Shown: positions 53,134 through 62,392 of the stretch, piece after piece
Layout: each line of letters opens with the position of its first letter
Numbering within the stretch: the first letter of the stretch is position 1
From: an uncultured Leucothrix sp.
GTDB lineage: Bacteria > Pseudomonadota > Gammaproteobacteria > Thiotrichales > Thiotrichaceae
Reading direction: 5' to 3'
Assembly: GCA_937923375.1 (NCBI GenBank)
Contig: CALAJG010000197.1
Coordinates: forward strand, 1-63,052
Length of the DNA: 63,052 nt
Made by a program: the position numbers and the translations under genes
Notes under the pieces: generated by a model
Database searches by the model: none
Seen by the model: the letters and a program-made list of their open reading frames with translations, nothing else
Told to the model about the DNA's origin: nothing

Positions 53134-54192
53134 CTAGTCTTCACGAGCCCGACGGGGCCATGAATTCATTACGGAATGTACAAGGGTCGCTAAAGGAATT
53201 GCAAAAAATACGCCCCATACACCCCAGAGACCACCAAAAAACAATACCGACATAATAATTGCGGCTGGGTGCAAATTAACCATTTCAGAAAATAGCAGTG
53301 GTACTAAGAGGTTACCATCCAAAAACTGAATGACCGCATAAGCAATCAACACATAAACCGTTTCGTAACTGTACCCCCACTGGAAGTAGGCGACGATTGC
53401 AACCGGTAAGGTAACGGCTACTGCCCCCACATAGGGAATTAATACCGATACGCCAACGGCAAATGACAGGAGCAACGCATAGTTAAGTCCGAATATCAGA
53501 AAGGTGATGTAAGAGATCACCCAAATAATCAGGATCTCCATAAATTTACCACGAACATAACCTGTAATTTTTCCGTTTACTTCCATCCAAACGGTCGCTA
53601 CCAGAGCACGATCCCGAGGCAGAAAGCTTCGGAACCAAGAAATGATCAACGACTTATCTTTGAGAAAGAAAAACACTAACAGTGGCACAACAACCAAATA
53701 AACCAAAAACGAAAACACATCTACTGCCGATGCCAGTGAAAGGCTTACAAACTTTTGAGATGAGTCGGTAATGTTGCTTTTGATACTGGTTAGAATTTCA
53801 GCGATAAACTCCTGTGAGATAATTGTAGGGTATTTTTCTGGAAGCATCATTATGACACTTTGTCCCTCCGCCAGCATTCTTGGTATTTCAAGCATAAACT
53901 GCGTTGTTTGCTTAAACATTAAGGGAGCCAGAATGAACATTACAATCAACAAGAACAGCATAAACAGACTAAACGTAAGCACCATAGCTATAAACTGCGG
54001 TATTTTAAATCGCCTGAGGAAAACGACAGCACCGTCGAGAAGGTAGGCAATTATTACAGCCGCAAACAATGGCGCCAGCAAGTTTCCGGCAAAATATACA
54101 ACACCAAATCCGAGCAAAAGCAGAAATGCCAGAATAGCAACTTGCGGGTCGGAAAAGTGACGTGTGTACCAATCATTGATCAGTTTAATCAT
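53134..54192 (-). CDS. AI-2E/PerM family membrane protein
   Basis: A 352-residue polytopic protein with about eight hydrophobic helices arranged as two early (residues 17-55), one near 65-85, one near 155-175, and a C-terminal set from 205 to 335. The family (PF01594) is marked by VGVSVLIPYVGAV and by FLDGNLLVPLLFSEMVNLHP. Members export diverse small solutes; the AI-2 link of the family name does not hold for most. The gene overlaps the preceding hypothetical gene by 4 nt. Confidence 0.9.
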   Translation of the reverse strand: MIKLINDWYTRHFSDPQVAILAFLLLLGFGVVYFAGNLLAPLFAAVIIAYLLDGAVVFLRRFKIPQFIAMVLTFSLFMLFLLIVMFILAPLMFKQTTQFMLEIPRMLAEGQSVIMMLPEKYPTIISQEFIAEILTSIKSNITDSSQKFVSLSLASAVDVFSFLVYLVVVPLLVFFFLKDKSLIISWFRSFLPRDRALVATVWMEVNGKITGYVRGKFMEILIIWVISYITFLIFGLNYALLLSFAVGVSVLIPYVGAVAVTLPVAIVAYFQWGYSYETVYVLIAYAVIQFLDGNLLVPLLFSEMVNLHPAAIIMSVLFFGGLWGVWGVFFAIPLATLVHSVMNSWPRRARED

Positions 54193-54557
54193 TTAGTATC
54201 ATTCTGATAGTTTTTATGAAATTGCCTGAATAGCAACTCTAGTTCGTCAATAACGTCAACGGCAGCCCTGCCCTTCAGTATATGTTCACTCATTAGTGCG
54301 GAGCATTGATGAAGTAGTTCCACATCTTGCAACATTGGGTAGGATAAAGATAATCGTTTTATGGCTTTAGGTATACTCTCATCCACCGGACGAGGCAATA
54401 ATTCTGGCGTTTGGTTAATTTTCGTCGGATTATTATCAGATTCACTTCTGGAAGAAAGAAATTCCGCAAATGACAGAAGGAATTTTTGATCATCAACGGA
54501 TAGATCATTAAAACGATTAAGCAATAATTTTTGATCACTGCTTAAGTTGACACCCAT
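54189..54557 (-). CDS. Conserved hypothetical protein upstream of the PerM-type gene
   Basis: A 122-residue soluble, mostly helical protein. After an acidic N-terminus (KLLLNRFNDLSVDDQKFLLSF) and a Pro-rich linker (about residues 58-72), the C-terminal half has the pattern AIKRLSLSYPMLQ and LMSEHILKGRAAVDVIDELE. I have the impression of seeing similar proteins in other proteobacteria but cannot name a family. It overlaps the membrane protein gene by 4 nt (ATGA), so a linked role is likely. No nucleic-acid or metal motif is seen. Confidence 0.7.
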   Translation of the reverse strand: MGVNLSSDQKLLLNRFNDLSVDDQKFLLSFAEFLSSRSESDNNPTKINQTPELLPRPVDESIPKAIKRLSLSYPMLQDVELLHQCSALMSEHILKGRAAVDVIDELELLFRQFHKNYQNDTK

Positions 54558-54640
54558 AACTTTTCTCTATAAATCCATTAACTCATCCTTGAGTTGGTAA
54601 TTTACATTGAAAGCATGGGTGTTGTCACCCGCTCAGCGAT

Positions 54641-55567
54641 TTAAACTCGAATTAAAGGCTTGCCGGAAATACAGTAACTGCGCGCGAAATCCAACAGTTC
54701 ATCCATTGCCTTAACCTTAAATTTCTGACGCTGCCTAACGAAAGAAAACTCGCGCTGAAGTGGTGGATTCAATGGGATCGCTTGAAGTGTTCCTAATTTA
54801 AGCTCCTTGGCGATACTGACACTGGATAAAATTGACACACCCATACCAGCTTCAATGGCACCTTTAATTGACTCGGGACTACCCAGCTCTAGGCATGATT
54901 TTAACATGTTCCGTTCAAGGCCGGCTTCCTGCAAGTAATCCGTAATCACCTCGCGCGTACCAGAGCCTGGTTCACGGCATATAAACGGATACTCAAGTAC
55001 AGTCTTTAATGATAAACCAGATGCCTCTTCCTGCTTGTCAATCAATTCATGCCCCGGTGGCACTACGATGACTAAATCATCATTCCGGCATACTTCAACT
55101 AATAAATTTTTGTTGGCGACCGGCCCTTCTACGACTCCTAAATCGATGACGTTATTTTCTATCATCGACACAATACCTTCGGTGTTAGACACACGTAACC
55201 GAAGTCTTATGTCTGGGTTTTCATCGTTATAGTCTCCCAGCAGTGCGGGAAGCATATACTCGGCGATAGTGGTACTTGCGCCAATCGTTAGCGAACCGTT
55301 AAAGTTTCCTGTCATTTCTCGAACGGCATTTTCCATTTCAGAATATTGTTCAAATATGCGTTCAGCATATTCAAACACCAGATGTCCGGCATCGGTCAAA
55401 CTCACCTTATTATGCGCTCTGTCAAACAGGCGAGTATCAAACTGCTCTTCTAATTGACGAATTTGGAATGTCACGGCCGGTTGTGTCATGTGCAATACTT
55501 CAGCTGCTTTCGTGAAACTAAGCATCCTTGCCACTGCATGAAACACTTGAAGTCTTCTATCAGACAT
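54641..55567 (-). CDS. LysR-family transcriptional regulator
   Basis: A 308-residue regulator. The N-terminal winged helix-turn-helix spans about residues 5-62 (FHAVARMLSFTKAAEVLHMTQPAVTFQIRQLEEQF, core MTQPAVTFQIRQLE). The C-terminal effector domain (about 90-300) has LTIGASTTIAEYMLP and EPGSGTREVI, the latter common in the CysL/YeiE/CbbR branch that senses sulfur or carbon metabolites. The target is not evident: 501 nt without a gene lie upstream, and the hypothetical/PerM pair lies downstream after 83 nt. Confidence 0.9.
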   Translation of the reverse strand: MSDRRLQVFHAVARMLSFTKAAEVLHMTQPAVTFQIRQLEEQFDTRLFDRAHNKVSLTDAGHLVFEYAERIFEQYSEMENAVREMTGNFNGSLTIGASTTIAEYMLPALLGDYNDENPDIRLRLRVSNTEGIVSMIENNVIDLGVVEGPVANKNLLVEVCRNDDLVIVVPPGHELIDKQEEASGLSLKTVLEYPFICREPGSGTREVITDYLQEAGLERNMLKSCLELGSPESIKGAIEAGMGVSILSSVSIAKELKLGTLQAIPLNPPLQREFSFVRQRQKFKVKAMDELLDFARSYCISGKPLIRV

Positions 55568-56068
55568 ATGACTTACAATCTCCTTTTGCTTGTCACTTGA
55601 ACGCCTGTATCAGGCCGTCCATTGGCATCACAACAAAGAATGTGTGATTTCGGGGTTTTAGGACTGACTAGTTTTGGGGGAAAAAAATTAGTCCAGCACC
55701 AAAGTTATCATTTTTCTTGGCGTATTACAGCTTATTGTTTTGTTAAATTCACTAATCTCTCGGGCTAAGCAAAGACCTTTTGAGCGTCTATAAAATATCT
55801 CATTTAGTGCTATTAATCACCCATCATTTAGATCTTTCATTATACAAAAAAGCTACACTAAAAGTGTCGTTAATGAAATTACAGAGTGTTAAGGTATATT
55901 TTTAATCAACTATTTGGCGCAAATACCACAAGTAATTTCCAAGTAAGGCAGCTAAGACTTAACAAGTTGTTTGTCACCAAGCTATAGCCTATTCAAATTG
56001 CTTAGAACATCGCCATAGTTTTTTTATCAATCGCAGACAAAAACATCACATTTTGATAGTATGCTCCG
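55568..56068. other. 501-nt intergenic region between the LysR gene and plsY
   Basis: The region is AT-rich and divergent-promoter sized, but larger than needed. I see no ORF with a credible start and ribosome site, no tRNA-like T-arm and no strong hairpin with a T-run; the best inverted repeat (GGACT..AGTCC around 55663-55696) has a stem of only 5 bp. It should hold the LysR autoregulatory operator and the plsY promoter. Confidence 0.5.
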
Positions 56069-56668
56069 ATGGATACTTTACTACCTTTAATTATTATTGT
56101 TGCCGCCTATTTATTCGGCTCAATCTCTACCGCCGTTGTCGCCTCGCGCCTATTTAATTTTCCTGATCCCAGATTAAGTGGGTCAGAGAATCCGGGCGCA
56201 ACAAATGTACTCAGGCTAGGCGGCAAGGTGCCGGCAGCATTCACCCTTTTGGGCGATATGCTGAAGGGTCTTTTGCCAGTGGTTATTGCAAAAGCATTGG
56301 GATTGGACGACTTTTGGCTTGTGTGTGTAGCCATTGGCGCTTTTCTCGGCCACCTATTTCCTGTTTTCTATGGATTCAAAGGCGGCAAAGGTGTCGCCAC
56401 TGCTATGGGGATTTATCTGGGGTTGAATCCCATCATCGGTTTAGCGGTAATTGCCACTTGGTTGTCGGCAGCCTTTGCGTTCAATATCTCTTCTGTTTCA
56501 GCAATGATTGCGATTCTCTTTGCACCGTTCTACTTTTATCTTGTTACGCACTCAGGTGCCTTCGGATTTGGTCTATTGATCATTACTGCACTGGTATACT
56601 GGAAACACATACCAAATATTCAAAAGCTTTTGATGGGAATCGAAAACAACATTATAGAAGACAAATGA
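56069..56668 (+). CDS. plsY: Acyl-phosphate glycerol 3-phosphate acyltransferase
   Basis: A 199-residue membrane enzyme with five transmembrane helices that starts phospholipid synthesis by acylating glycerol 3-phosphate. Its three conserved motifs are GSENPGATNVLRLGGK (about residues 36-51), FKGGKGVATAMG (about 106-117) and LVYWKHIPNIQKLLMGIE (core HIPNIQKLL), matching the PlsY active-site loops. It stands alone here; plsX and the tsaD/folB genes that often neighbour it are not present. Confidence 0.95.
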   Translation: MDTLLPLIIIVAAYLFGSISTAVVASRLFNFPDPRLSGSENPGATNVLRLGGKVPAAFTLLGDMLKGLLPVVIAKALGLDDFWLVCVAIGAFLGHLFPVFYGFKGGKGVATAMGIYLGLNPIIGLAVIATWLSAAFAFNISSVSAMIAILFAPFYFYLVTHSGAFGFGLLIITALVYWKHIPNIQKLLMGIENNIIEDK

Positions 56669-56702
56669 AGTTTCTGTTTGATCCGTCGATCATCGTAATT
56701 AT

Positions 56703-56748
56703 CTTAACAAACCTTAATTACTATTCTTAAGGTTCTCTGATCTATACT
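56703..56748 (+). promoter_or_regulatory. Promoter and candidate autoregulatory site of the two-component operon
   Basis: TATACT at 56743-56748 would start transcription near 56755, the ATG itself. Upstream lie TTAA at 56704-56707, 56714-56717 and 56727-56730; the first two are 10 bp apart and the last two form a perfect inverted repeat (AACCTTAA 56710-56717 with TTAAGGTT 56727-56734). TTAA direct repeats at about one helical turn resemble PmrA/QseB-type operators. No ribosome site precedes the gene. Confidence 0.4.
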
Positions 56749-56754
56749 GCTGCT

Positions 56755-57429
56755 ATGCATATGTTACTTATAGAAGACGATACTCAAACAGCTAGCTTCA
56801 TTCAGAAGGGACTCGCAGAGTCTGGCCATGTTGCCGATCACGCTGACAATGGTGAAGACGGCTACCATATGGCACTAACAGGCCAGTATGACGTTCTGAT
56901 TGTTGACCGCATGCTTCCCAAAAAAAGCGGGCTTGACGTTATCAAAGAGCTACGCGAACAAAAGGTCAAAACACCTGTTTTAATTCTCAGTGCTCTGGGT
57001 GATGTTGACGACCGTGTTGAAGGCCTGAGAGCGGGTGGCGACGATTATCTGGTCAAGCCTTATGCCTTCAGTGAGTTAATGGCAAGACTTCAGGCATTGG
57101 TAAGACGGGCCAGCCCTGCTCAGGAACTAACTTTGTTAAGGGTTCATGATTTGCAAATGGACCTTATTAAACATTCTGTTACCCGTGCGGGACAAGTCAT
57201 TCATCTACAACCACGAGAGTTCACACTGCTTGAATATCTGATGCGCCATGCAGATGAAGTCGTGACTCGTACCATGTTGCTGGAAAATGTCTGGGACTAC
57301 CATTTTGATCCACAGACCAATGTTATTGATGTGCACATAAGTCGCCTGAGAAGCAAGATTGACCGCGATTTCACACCACCATTATTACACACTGTGAGAG
57401 GTGCCGGATACTCGCTACATGCGTCTTAG
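56755..57429 (+). CDS. OmpR-family response regulator
   Basis: A 224-residue regulator. The receiver domain (about residues 1-115) has the acidic pair in LLIEDD, the phosphorylated Asp51 in IVDRMLP, Ser/Thr at LILSALG and Lys in LVKPYAF. The C-terminal winged helix (about 125-222) contains LQPREFTLLEYLMRH, VWDYHFDPQTNVIDVHISRLR and RGAGYSL. It belongs to the QseB/PmrA/CusR branch, but the signal is unknown. It overlaps the kinase gene by 11 nt. The start at 56755 matches the usual M-x-(I/M)-L-L-x-E-D-D spacing. Confidence 0.92.
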   Translation: MHMLLIEDDTQTASFIQKGLAESGHVADHADNGEDGYHMALTGQYDVLIVDRMLPKKSGLDVIKELREQKVKTPVLILSALGDVDDRVEGLRAGGDDYLVKPYAFSELMARLQALVRRASPAQELTLLRVHDLQMDLIKHSVTRAGQVIHLQPREFTLLEYLMRHADEVVTRTMLLENVWDYHFDPQTNVIDVHISRLRSKIDRDFTPPLLHTVRGAGYSLHAS

Positions 57430-58855
57430 GTTAGTCAATACTTCAGCATTCAGACTATCACTGATATATGCTTTAGTATTTAGTCTAATCAGTGCTTGTG
57501 CGTTTAGCTTTATTTATTGGAAATCGGCCAATGAAATTCGAGCACAAACAGACTCCCAACTTCGGGCTGAAACAACCAACCTGTTAGGGCTTTATCAAAG
57601 CGGCCAAATATCTGCGCTGACTCAGGAAATGAATCAGCTGAATACCGACGGACGTTCAAAATTCTTTCTTTACGCGCTTCTAAATCGCTCTCAGCGTGAC
57701 TTACTCGCAGAAATAGAGCCTAATAAAGAGCTGAAACCAGGTGACAGTGTCTTTGCCACGCTACCGCTCAAGACCGTTATCACGGTTCCTGAAGCCGATG
57801 AAGACGCGCTTAATTCAGACGGAAAAGCCCAGCTAAATCAAGACGCAAGAGTCTTGCTAACGCTGCTCCCTGATGGCTACCAAATCATGGTTGGCTCAGA
57901 CCTTTATGAACGTCAGGCTCTGTTGAAGCGAATTCTTAACGTTATAATTAGTCTAGTACTGGTCGTTTTCACACTGGCACTCATCGTTGGAGCCTTAATT
58001 GGTTACAGCGTATTGCGCAGAATTAATAAGGTGCGGGAGACAGCAGGAGAAATTGTTCAAGGCGACTTAAGCCAACGAATGCAGGTAACTGAGAAAAATG
58101 ATGAATTCGATCGCCTGAACCTAGTGGTTAACACGATGCTCTCGCGGATTGAACAATTAATGCAAACCATGCATCAAGTAACAGACAATCTTGCGCACGA
58201 TCTACGCAACCCTTTGAATCGGCTGCGAAACCGTCTGGAAGTGTCTTTAATCCAAAATCTGGACCGTTCTGGCTACCAGAAAGTGCAGCGCGAATCTATC
58301 CAAGATATAGATGATATTATTCTCACTTTCAACTCATTATTGAGTATAGCTCAAGCCGAATCCGGAAAGCATGATCAGGATTGGACACTGATCGACTTGA
58401 AACCATTCATCGAAGAACTTGCAGAACTTTATTCAATCGCGGCCGAAGAAGCAGGTATTACCTTTAGTAGTCAGGTGCCTAACAGCTGCAAAATATTGGG
58501 AGAGAGCCAACTACTCGCCCAAACGTTTACCAATCTTTTAGACAATGCCATGAAGTTCACCCCAAAAGGTGGGCACATCGATATCACAACACGATTTTCC
58601 AAGAAAACAGCGATTATAGAAATCTCTGACACCGGTCCAGGCATTCCTGTAGATAAACGAGATGAAGTATTCGAACGTTTCACTCGACTGGATAGCGCGA
58701 GAAGTACGCCGGGGAACGGTCTGGGTCTTAGTTTAGTTAAGGCCGTCGTTGAGCGACACCATGGAAGCATTGAACTTAAGGATAATAATCCTGGATTACG
58801 CGTTGTCCTTAGATTTAATGCCCATGATCCCGATACACAAAAAAGCGACGCCTAA
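57419..58855 (+). CDS. Sensor histidine kinase
   Basis: A 478-residue membrane kinase. There is a transmembrane helix at about residues 13-35, a periplasmic sensor domain of about 145 residues with no recognised fold, and a second helix at about 175-200. A HAMP domain follows, then HisKA with His260 in DNLAHDLRNPLNRL and HATPase_c with NLLDNAMKFTP, DTGPGIP and NGLGLSLVKAV. The ATG at 57419 is chosen over a GTG at 57401, which would overlap the regulator further. It surely pairs with the regulator upstream; the signal is not deducible. Confidence 0.92.
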   Translation: MRLRLVNTSAFRLSLIYALVFSLISACAFSFIYWKSANEIRAQTDSQLRAETTNLLGLYQSGQISALTQEMNQLNTDGRSKFFLYALLNRSQRDLLAEIEPNKELKPGDSVFATLPLKTVITVPEADEDALNSDGKAQLNQDARVLLTLLPDGYQIMVGSDLYERQALLKRILNVIISLVLVVFTLALIVGALIGYSVLRRINKVRETAGEIVQGDLSQRMQVTEKNDEFDRLNLVVNTMLSRIEQLMQTMHQVTDNLAHDLRNPLNRLRNRLEVSLIQNLDRSGYQKVQRESIQDIDDIILTFNSLLSIAQAESGKHDQDWTLIDLKPFIEELAELYSIAAEEAGITFSSQVPNSCKILGESQLLAQTFTNLLDNAMKFTPKGGHIDITTRFSKKTAIIEISDTGPGIPVDKRDEVFERFTRLDSARSTPGNGLGLSLVKAVVERHHGSIELKDNNPGLRVVLRFNAHDPDTQKSDA

Positions 58856-59022
58856 TCTAGGGTCGCTAAAGCAATTACGCTAGTAAATTATTTTAAGGAT
58901 AAAGCGCATCGTTCTTAACTTTATGCTTCGGCCTTATAAAAATAGTTATTGCGTCGAATTATTGTTAAGTGAATTCTAACCTATCAACTGTTAACACTTG
59001 ATTTCTAAAGCATTACAATCCA

Positions 59023-59709
59023 CTAAATTTTTTGTAATATTCCATCATTTAGCTGCAAAATACCGTCAGTTATAGGCATAAATTCCTGATATTCGTGACA
59101 AGCGATCAATAAAGACACACCTGATTGCTTTAGACTCGCGAGTAACTCAAGCGTTTTTTTGCGACTCATCTGATCAAGGTTTGCTGTCGGCTCATCCAAC
59201 AATAAGATACTGGAATTTCGCAACCAAGCGCGGGCTAGTGCTACACGCTGTTTCTCTCCCCCAGATAATTGTTTGGCGGGACTACGAGACAAATCATCAA
59301 GCCCTGCCCATTGCAAAGCCTGCTCGACTTGTTGCTCTCTTTGCCCAGAGTTAGGAGTGTTAACGATTGCATACTCTAAATTTTTCCTAACCGACCCGTC
59401 AAACAGATAAGGCGACTGATGCATATACATTACTACATCTCTTAGGGCTATTTGCTGTTTTGACCAACTCAATCCTGGATGATTGGTTTGTCCTTTTACA
59501 TGAATCAAACCAGAATCAGGCTTGAGTAAACCCGACATTACCCGAAGCAGAGTCGACTTTCCGGAACCATTTCTACCGGTTAGTAAATAGCTACTCTTTG
59601 CTTGAAAATCAAAACTCACATCGTTGAAAATTTGCCGTTTGCCATAGCGTTTAGATAATTCTTGAAATCGTATTAAAGGGGAGATTTCTAAACTGTTGAC
59701 CTGCTTCAA
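59023..59709 (-). CDS. tupC: ABC transporter ATPase, tungstate/molybdate type (TupC-like)
   Basis: A 228-residue ATPase with Walker A LTGRNGSGKST (about residues 43-53), Q-loop in VMYMHQSPYLFDGSV, signature QLSGGEKQRVALARA, Walker B ILLLDEPTANLDQ and an H-loop in IACHEYQEF. YMHQxPYLF is typical of TupC-like tungstate importers. It overlaps the permease gene by 4 nt. The substrate-binding protein TupA is not encoded in the window. The neighbours fdhD, moaA and moeA support a Mo/W role; this is inference. Confidence 0.8.
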   Translation of the reverse strand: MKQVNSLEISPLIRFQELSKRYGKRQIFNDVSFDFQAKSSYLLTGRNGSGKSTLLRVMSGLLKPDSGLIHVKGQTNHPGLSWSKQQIALRDVVMYMHQSPYLFDGSVRKNLEYAIVNTPNSGQREQQVEQALQWAGLDDLSRSPAKQLSGGEKQRVALARAWLRNSSILLLDEPTANLDQMSRKKTLELLASLKQSGVSLLIACHEYQEFMPITDGILQLNDGILQKI

Positions 59710-60407
59710 GACAGCGCACCTTTCCCTTGAAAAACATGCAGTAAGCCATTCAATACAAACGCTAGAAGCAATAGAACGATACCAAGTGCAATACCTTGAG
59801 CGAACTCGCCTTTGCTGGTTTCCAACGCAATCGCTGTGGGAATATTTCTGGTGTGATGAAGAATATTACCACCCAACATCATGGACGCACCAACTTCCGC
59901 AATGATTCTTCCAAAAGCGGTTAATACCGCCGCTAACAATGCAAACCGCGCTTCACGAATAACTAGTGATAAAGCACCCAACGTAGAATGCCCAAGCGTT
60001 ATAGCCGTCTCCCATGCACGCCGTTCTATTGACTGAAATGCCGTGTGGCTCATGGCCACCAGCAATGGAAAACACAAAGCAATCTGGCCAATAACCATCG
60101 CCGACTGCGTAAACAACAATCGCAGATCACCTAAAGGCCCCTGCCTTGATAGTAGTAAGTAAAACGTCAAGCCGATGACCACTGCCGGAACAGATAGAAG
60201 TGTATTGAAAATCGCGATCAAAATCCTGCGACCGTGAAAGTCATAAAATGCCAATAAAAAACCGATCATCACTGCGGGGATAACGGCAATCAAAATAGCC
60301 ATGCCTGATACGCTGAACGAAATACCAATAATTTCCCATAGCTGAGGATCGCCGCTTAGTAATAACTTAAGCGCCTCAAACACCGCGGATGTGAGTGATT
60401 CCTGCAT
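59706..60407 (-). CDS. tupB: ABC transporter permease, tungstate type (TupB-like)
   Basis: A 233-residue permease with five to six transmembrane helices. The cytoplasmic coupling motif is FGRIIAEVGASMMLGGNI (about residues 160-178), the EAA-like loop of the CysW/TupB family. SVPAVVIGLTFYLLLSRQGPLG (core VPAVVIGLTFYLLLS) is the typical TupB membrane region. It precedes and overlaps the ATPase gene. No periplasmic binding protein gene lies upstream; fdhD is there instead, 69 nt away. Confidence 0.8.
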   Translation of the reverse strand: MQESLTSAVFEALKLLLSGDPQLWEIIGISFSVSGMAILIAVIPAVMIGFLLAFYDFHGRRILIAIFNTLLSVPAVVIGLTFYLLLSRQGPLGDLRLLFTQSAMVIGQIALCFPLLVAMSHTAFQSIERRAWETAITLGHSTLGALSLVIREARFALLAAVLTAFGRIIAEVGASMMLGGNILHHTRNIPTAIALETSKGEFAQGIALGIVLLLLAFVLNGLLHVFQGKGALS

Positions 60408-60476
60408 ATGATAGTGGACGATTATTTCTGAGTTGGTCTGAATTACTGGTTTTTGTTACTTGGCGGATTGTAGAAT

Positions 60477-61322
60477 TTATTTCACAGGTTGTGCATTAAA
60501 TTCAATTCGTTCAGCGCCGTTGTAAACCAAAAAATGCCGTCCTTTTGCCCGAGCAATCAAAACAACACCCAACTGCTGTGCTAACTCAAGTCCCATTTGA
60601 GTAACACCTGAACGTGATAGCAATACCGGCACTCCCATTTGCGCAACCTTTATTATCATTTCAGAAGTCAAACGGCCTGTTGTATAAAACCATTTGTCGT
60701 CGCCAACAATTCCTTCCAACCACATGTAGCCCGCGATGGTATCTACTGCATTGTGACGACCGACATCTTCAACAAAACTAAGTATTTCATTACCCTGGCA
60801 TAATGCGCAACCGTGAACAGCACCTGCTTTTCGGTAGACATCATTATGCGCGCTGAGACTTTTTAGCAGATCATAAATTTGCGACTGTTTAATAGCAGGC
60901 TTCGCCAGTGTAATCTCGCTCAACCGCTCCATCAGGTTGCCAAACATCGTACCTTGGCCACAGCCTGTCGTTACAGTCTTATGTTCGAGCTTCTCATCCA
61001 GCTCGCTAACACCCCCACGAGTTTTAATCGCTGCGGCCTCAACATCCCAGGCAATATGAACAGATTCTACATCGGAAATGTTTTCAATCAGGTTTTGGTT
61101 TTTGAGCCAGCCCAGCACCAGCAGTTCAGGCTGCGAACCCAACGTCATTAAGGTCAGCACTTCGCGCTTATCAAGGTAAATCGTTAATGCGCGCTCAGCG
61201 GCAATGTGCCCTTCGCGTGCAGCACCAAACTCATCATAAGCCGTGACTTGAATCGAGGCCCCAAGCCCCTCATCGCTTAACGCTGGCCTCTGTATTAACC
61301 CAGTATCAGCCACCGGTCGCAC
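60477..61322 (-). CDS. fdhD: Formate dehydrogenase accessory sulfurtransferase FdhD
   Basis: A 281-residue protein that transfers sulfur from the desulfurase IscS to the Mo- or W-bisMGD cofactor of formate dehydrogenase. Visible features are GCGQGTMFG, the Cys pair in HGCALCQGNEI, the EDVGRHNAVD block and TGRLTSEMIIK, all conserved in FdhD. The start is GTG at 61322, overlapping moaA by 17 nt; another GTG at 61313 is possible. It points to a formate dehydrogenase encoded elsewhere in the genome. Confidence 0.92.
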   Translation of the reverse strand: MRPVADTGLIQRPALSDEGLGASIQVTAYDEFGAAREGHIAAERALTIYLDKREVLTLMTLGSQPELLVLGWLKNQNLIENISDVESVHIAWDVEAAAIKTRGGVSELDEKLEHKTVTTGCGQGTMFGNLMERLSEITLAKPAIKQSQIYDLLKSLSAHNDVYRKAGAVHGCALCQGNEILSFVEDVGRHNAVDTIAGYMWLEGIVGDDKWFYTTGRLTSEMIIKVAQMGVPVLLSRSGVTQMGLELAQQLGVVLIARAKGRHFLVYNGAERIEFNAQPVK

Positions 61323-62310
61323 TCATGTGACGCATAATAATAGGCTTAGCGGTCACATCAAAATCATGCCCTTTTGGCTTGAGCGCCATGGAATCAATAA
61401 TTGCCTTTCTCAGAACCTCATCGTCAGTTGGATGCGCTCTGACTACTGCTCGCAAGTCCATGGAATGTTCCTGACCGAGGCACAGTAATAAGCGCCCTTC
61501 TGCGGTCAACCGCACTCGATTGCAATCATCACAAAAATTATGGCTGTGCGGTGAAATAAATCCGATCCGGGACTTGCTGTCTGCACTGCGATAGTAACGG
61601 GAAGGTCCACCGGTCGTTTCAGTGCTAGGCACTAAGCTGTAATGTTCTTCAATGCGTCTTAATACTTCATCACTGCTGCAATAGGTTTTGTCACGGTCGT
61701 GTTGTCCCATATCACCTAATGGCATTTCTTCAATGAAAGATATATCTAATCCACGCTCACGCACGTAGTTGACCAAGTCAATTATCTCATCGTCATTGTG
61801 ATTTTTCATAATCACTGCGTTGAGCTTCACCGCGTTAAAGTTTTGTTCCAGAGCGGCTTCAATCCCATCAAGCGTTTTTTGAATATCCCCGATTCGGGTA
61901 ATCGCTTTAAATCGATCGGCCTGCAAAGTATCCAAACTGACATTAATGCGTGTTACACCCGCTTTCTTGAGGTCTTCGGCATATTTAGTGAGCAAGGTTC
62001 CGTTAGTGGTTACCGTGAGGTCATTCAATCCATCCATCTCACCCAGATCATTAAACAGCTTGATCACATTGCGACGCGTTAGAGGCTCACCACCCGTAAT
62101 GCGAATCTTGCTAACCCCCATATCAACATATTGACGGGCAATTCTTGCAATCTCTTCCAACGTCAACAATTTAGCCCGCGGCATAAAGGTCATATCTTCA
62201 GACATGCAGTAGACGCAGCGCAGATCACAACGATCCGTTACCGAGATTCGTAGATAACTTATTTTGCGACCGAATTTATCAATTAGCTGAGAATTTTGCA
62301 CTTCAGACAT
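61306..62310 (-). CDS. moaA: GTP 3',8-cyclase MoaA
   Basis: A 334-residue radical-SAM enzyme, first step of molybdenum cofactor synthesis. The N-terminal cluster motif is CDLRCVYC (Cys28, Cys32, Cys35; CxxxCxxC) and the C-terminal cluster lies in NFCDDCNRVRLTAEGRLLLC. The protein ends in the conserved Gly-Gly (ATGG). RITGGEPLTRR contains the SAM-binding GGE. It lies between moeA and fdhD on the same strand, with moaC and moaE not in the window. GGAGA precedes the ATG. Confidence 0.95.
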   Translation of the reverse strand: MSEVQNSQLIDKFGRKISYLRISVTDRCDLRCVYCMSEDMTFMPRAKLLTLEEIARIARQYVDMGVSKIRITGGEPLTRRNVIKLFNDLGEMDGLNDLTVTTNGTLLTKYAEDLKKAGVTRINVSLDTLQADRFKAITRIGDIQKTLDGIEAALEQNFNAVKLNAVIMKNHNDDEIIDLVNYVRERGLDISFIEEMPLGDMGQHDRDKTYCSSDEVLRRIEEHYSLVPSTETTGGPSRYYRSADSKSRIGFISPHSHNFCDDCNRVRLTAEGRLLLCLGQEHSMDLRAVVRAHPTDDEVLRKAIIDSMALKPKGHDFDVTAKPIIMRHMSATGG

Positions 62311-62392
62311 TCCAATCTCCTTAAATCTACTGCTTGTCTCATTCTACACACGTGATGGGATCTTGTGATAGCCCCAGCATCCAGAATTTATA

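Noticed and set aside
55568..56068. tRNA or small RNA gene in the large LysR-plsY gap
   Set aside because: No cloverleaf with a T-arm, no terminator hairpin with a T-run and no promoter-like pair could be identified by eye.
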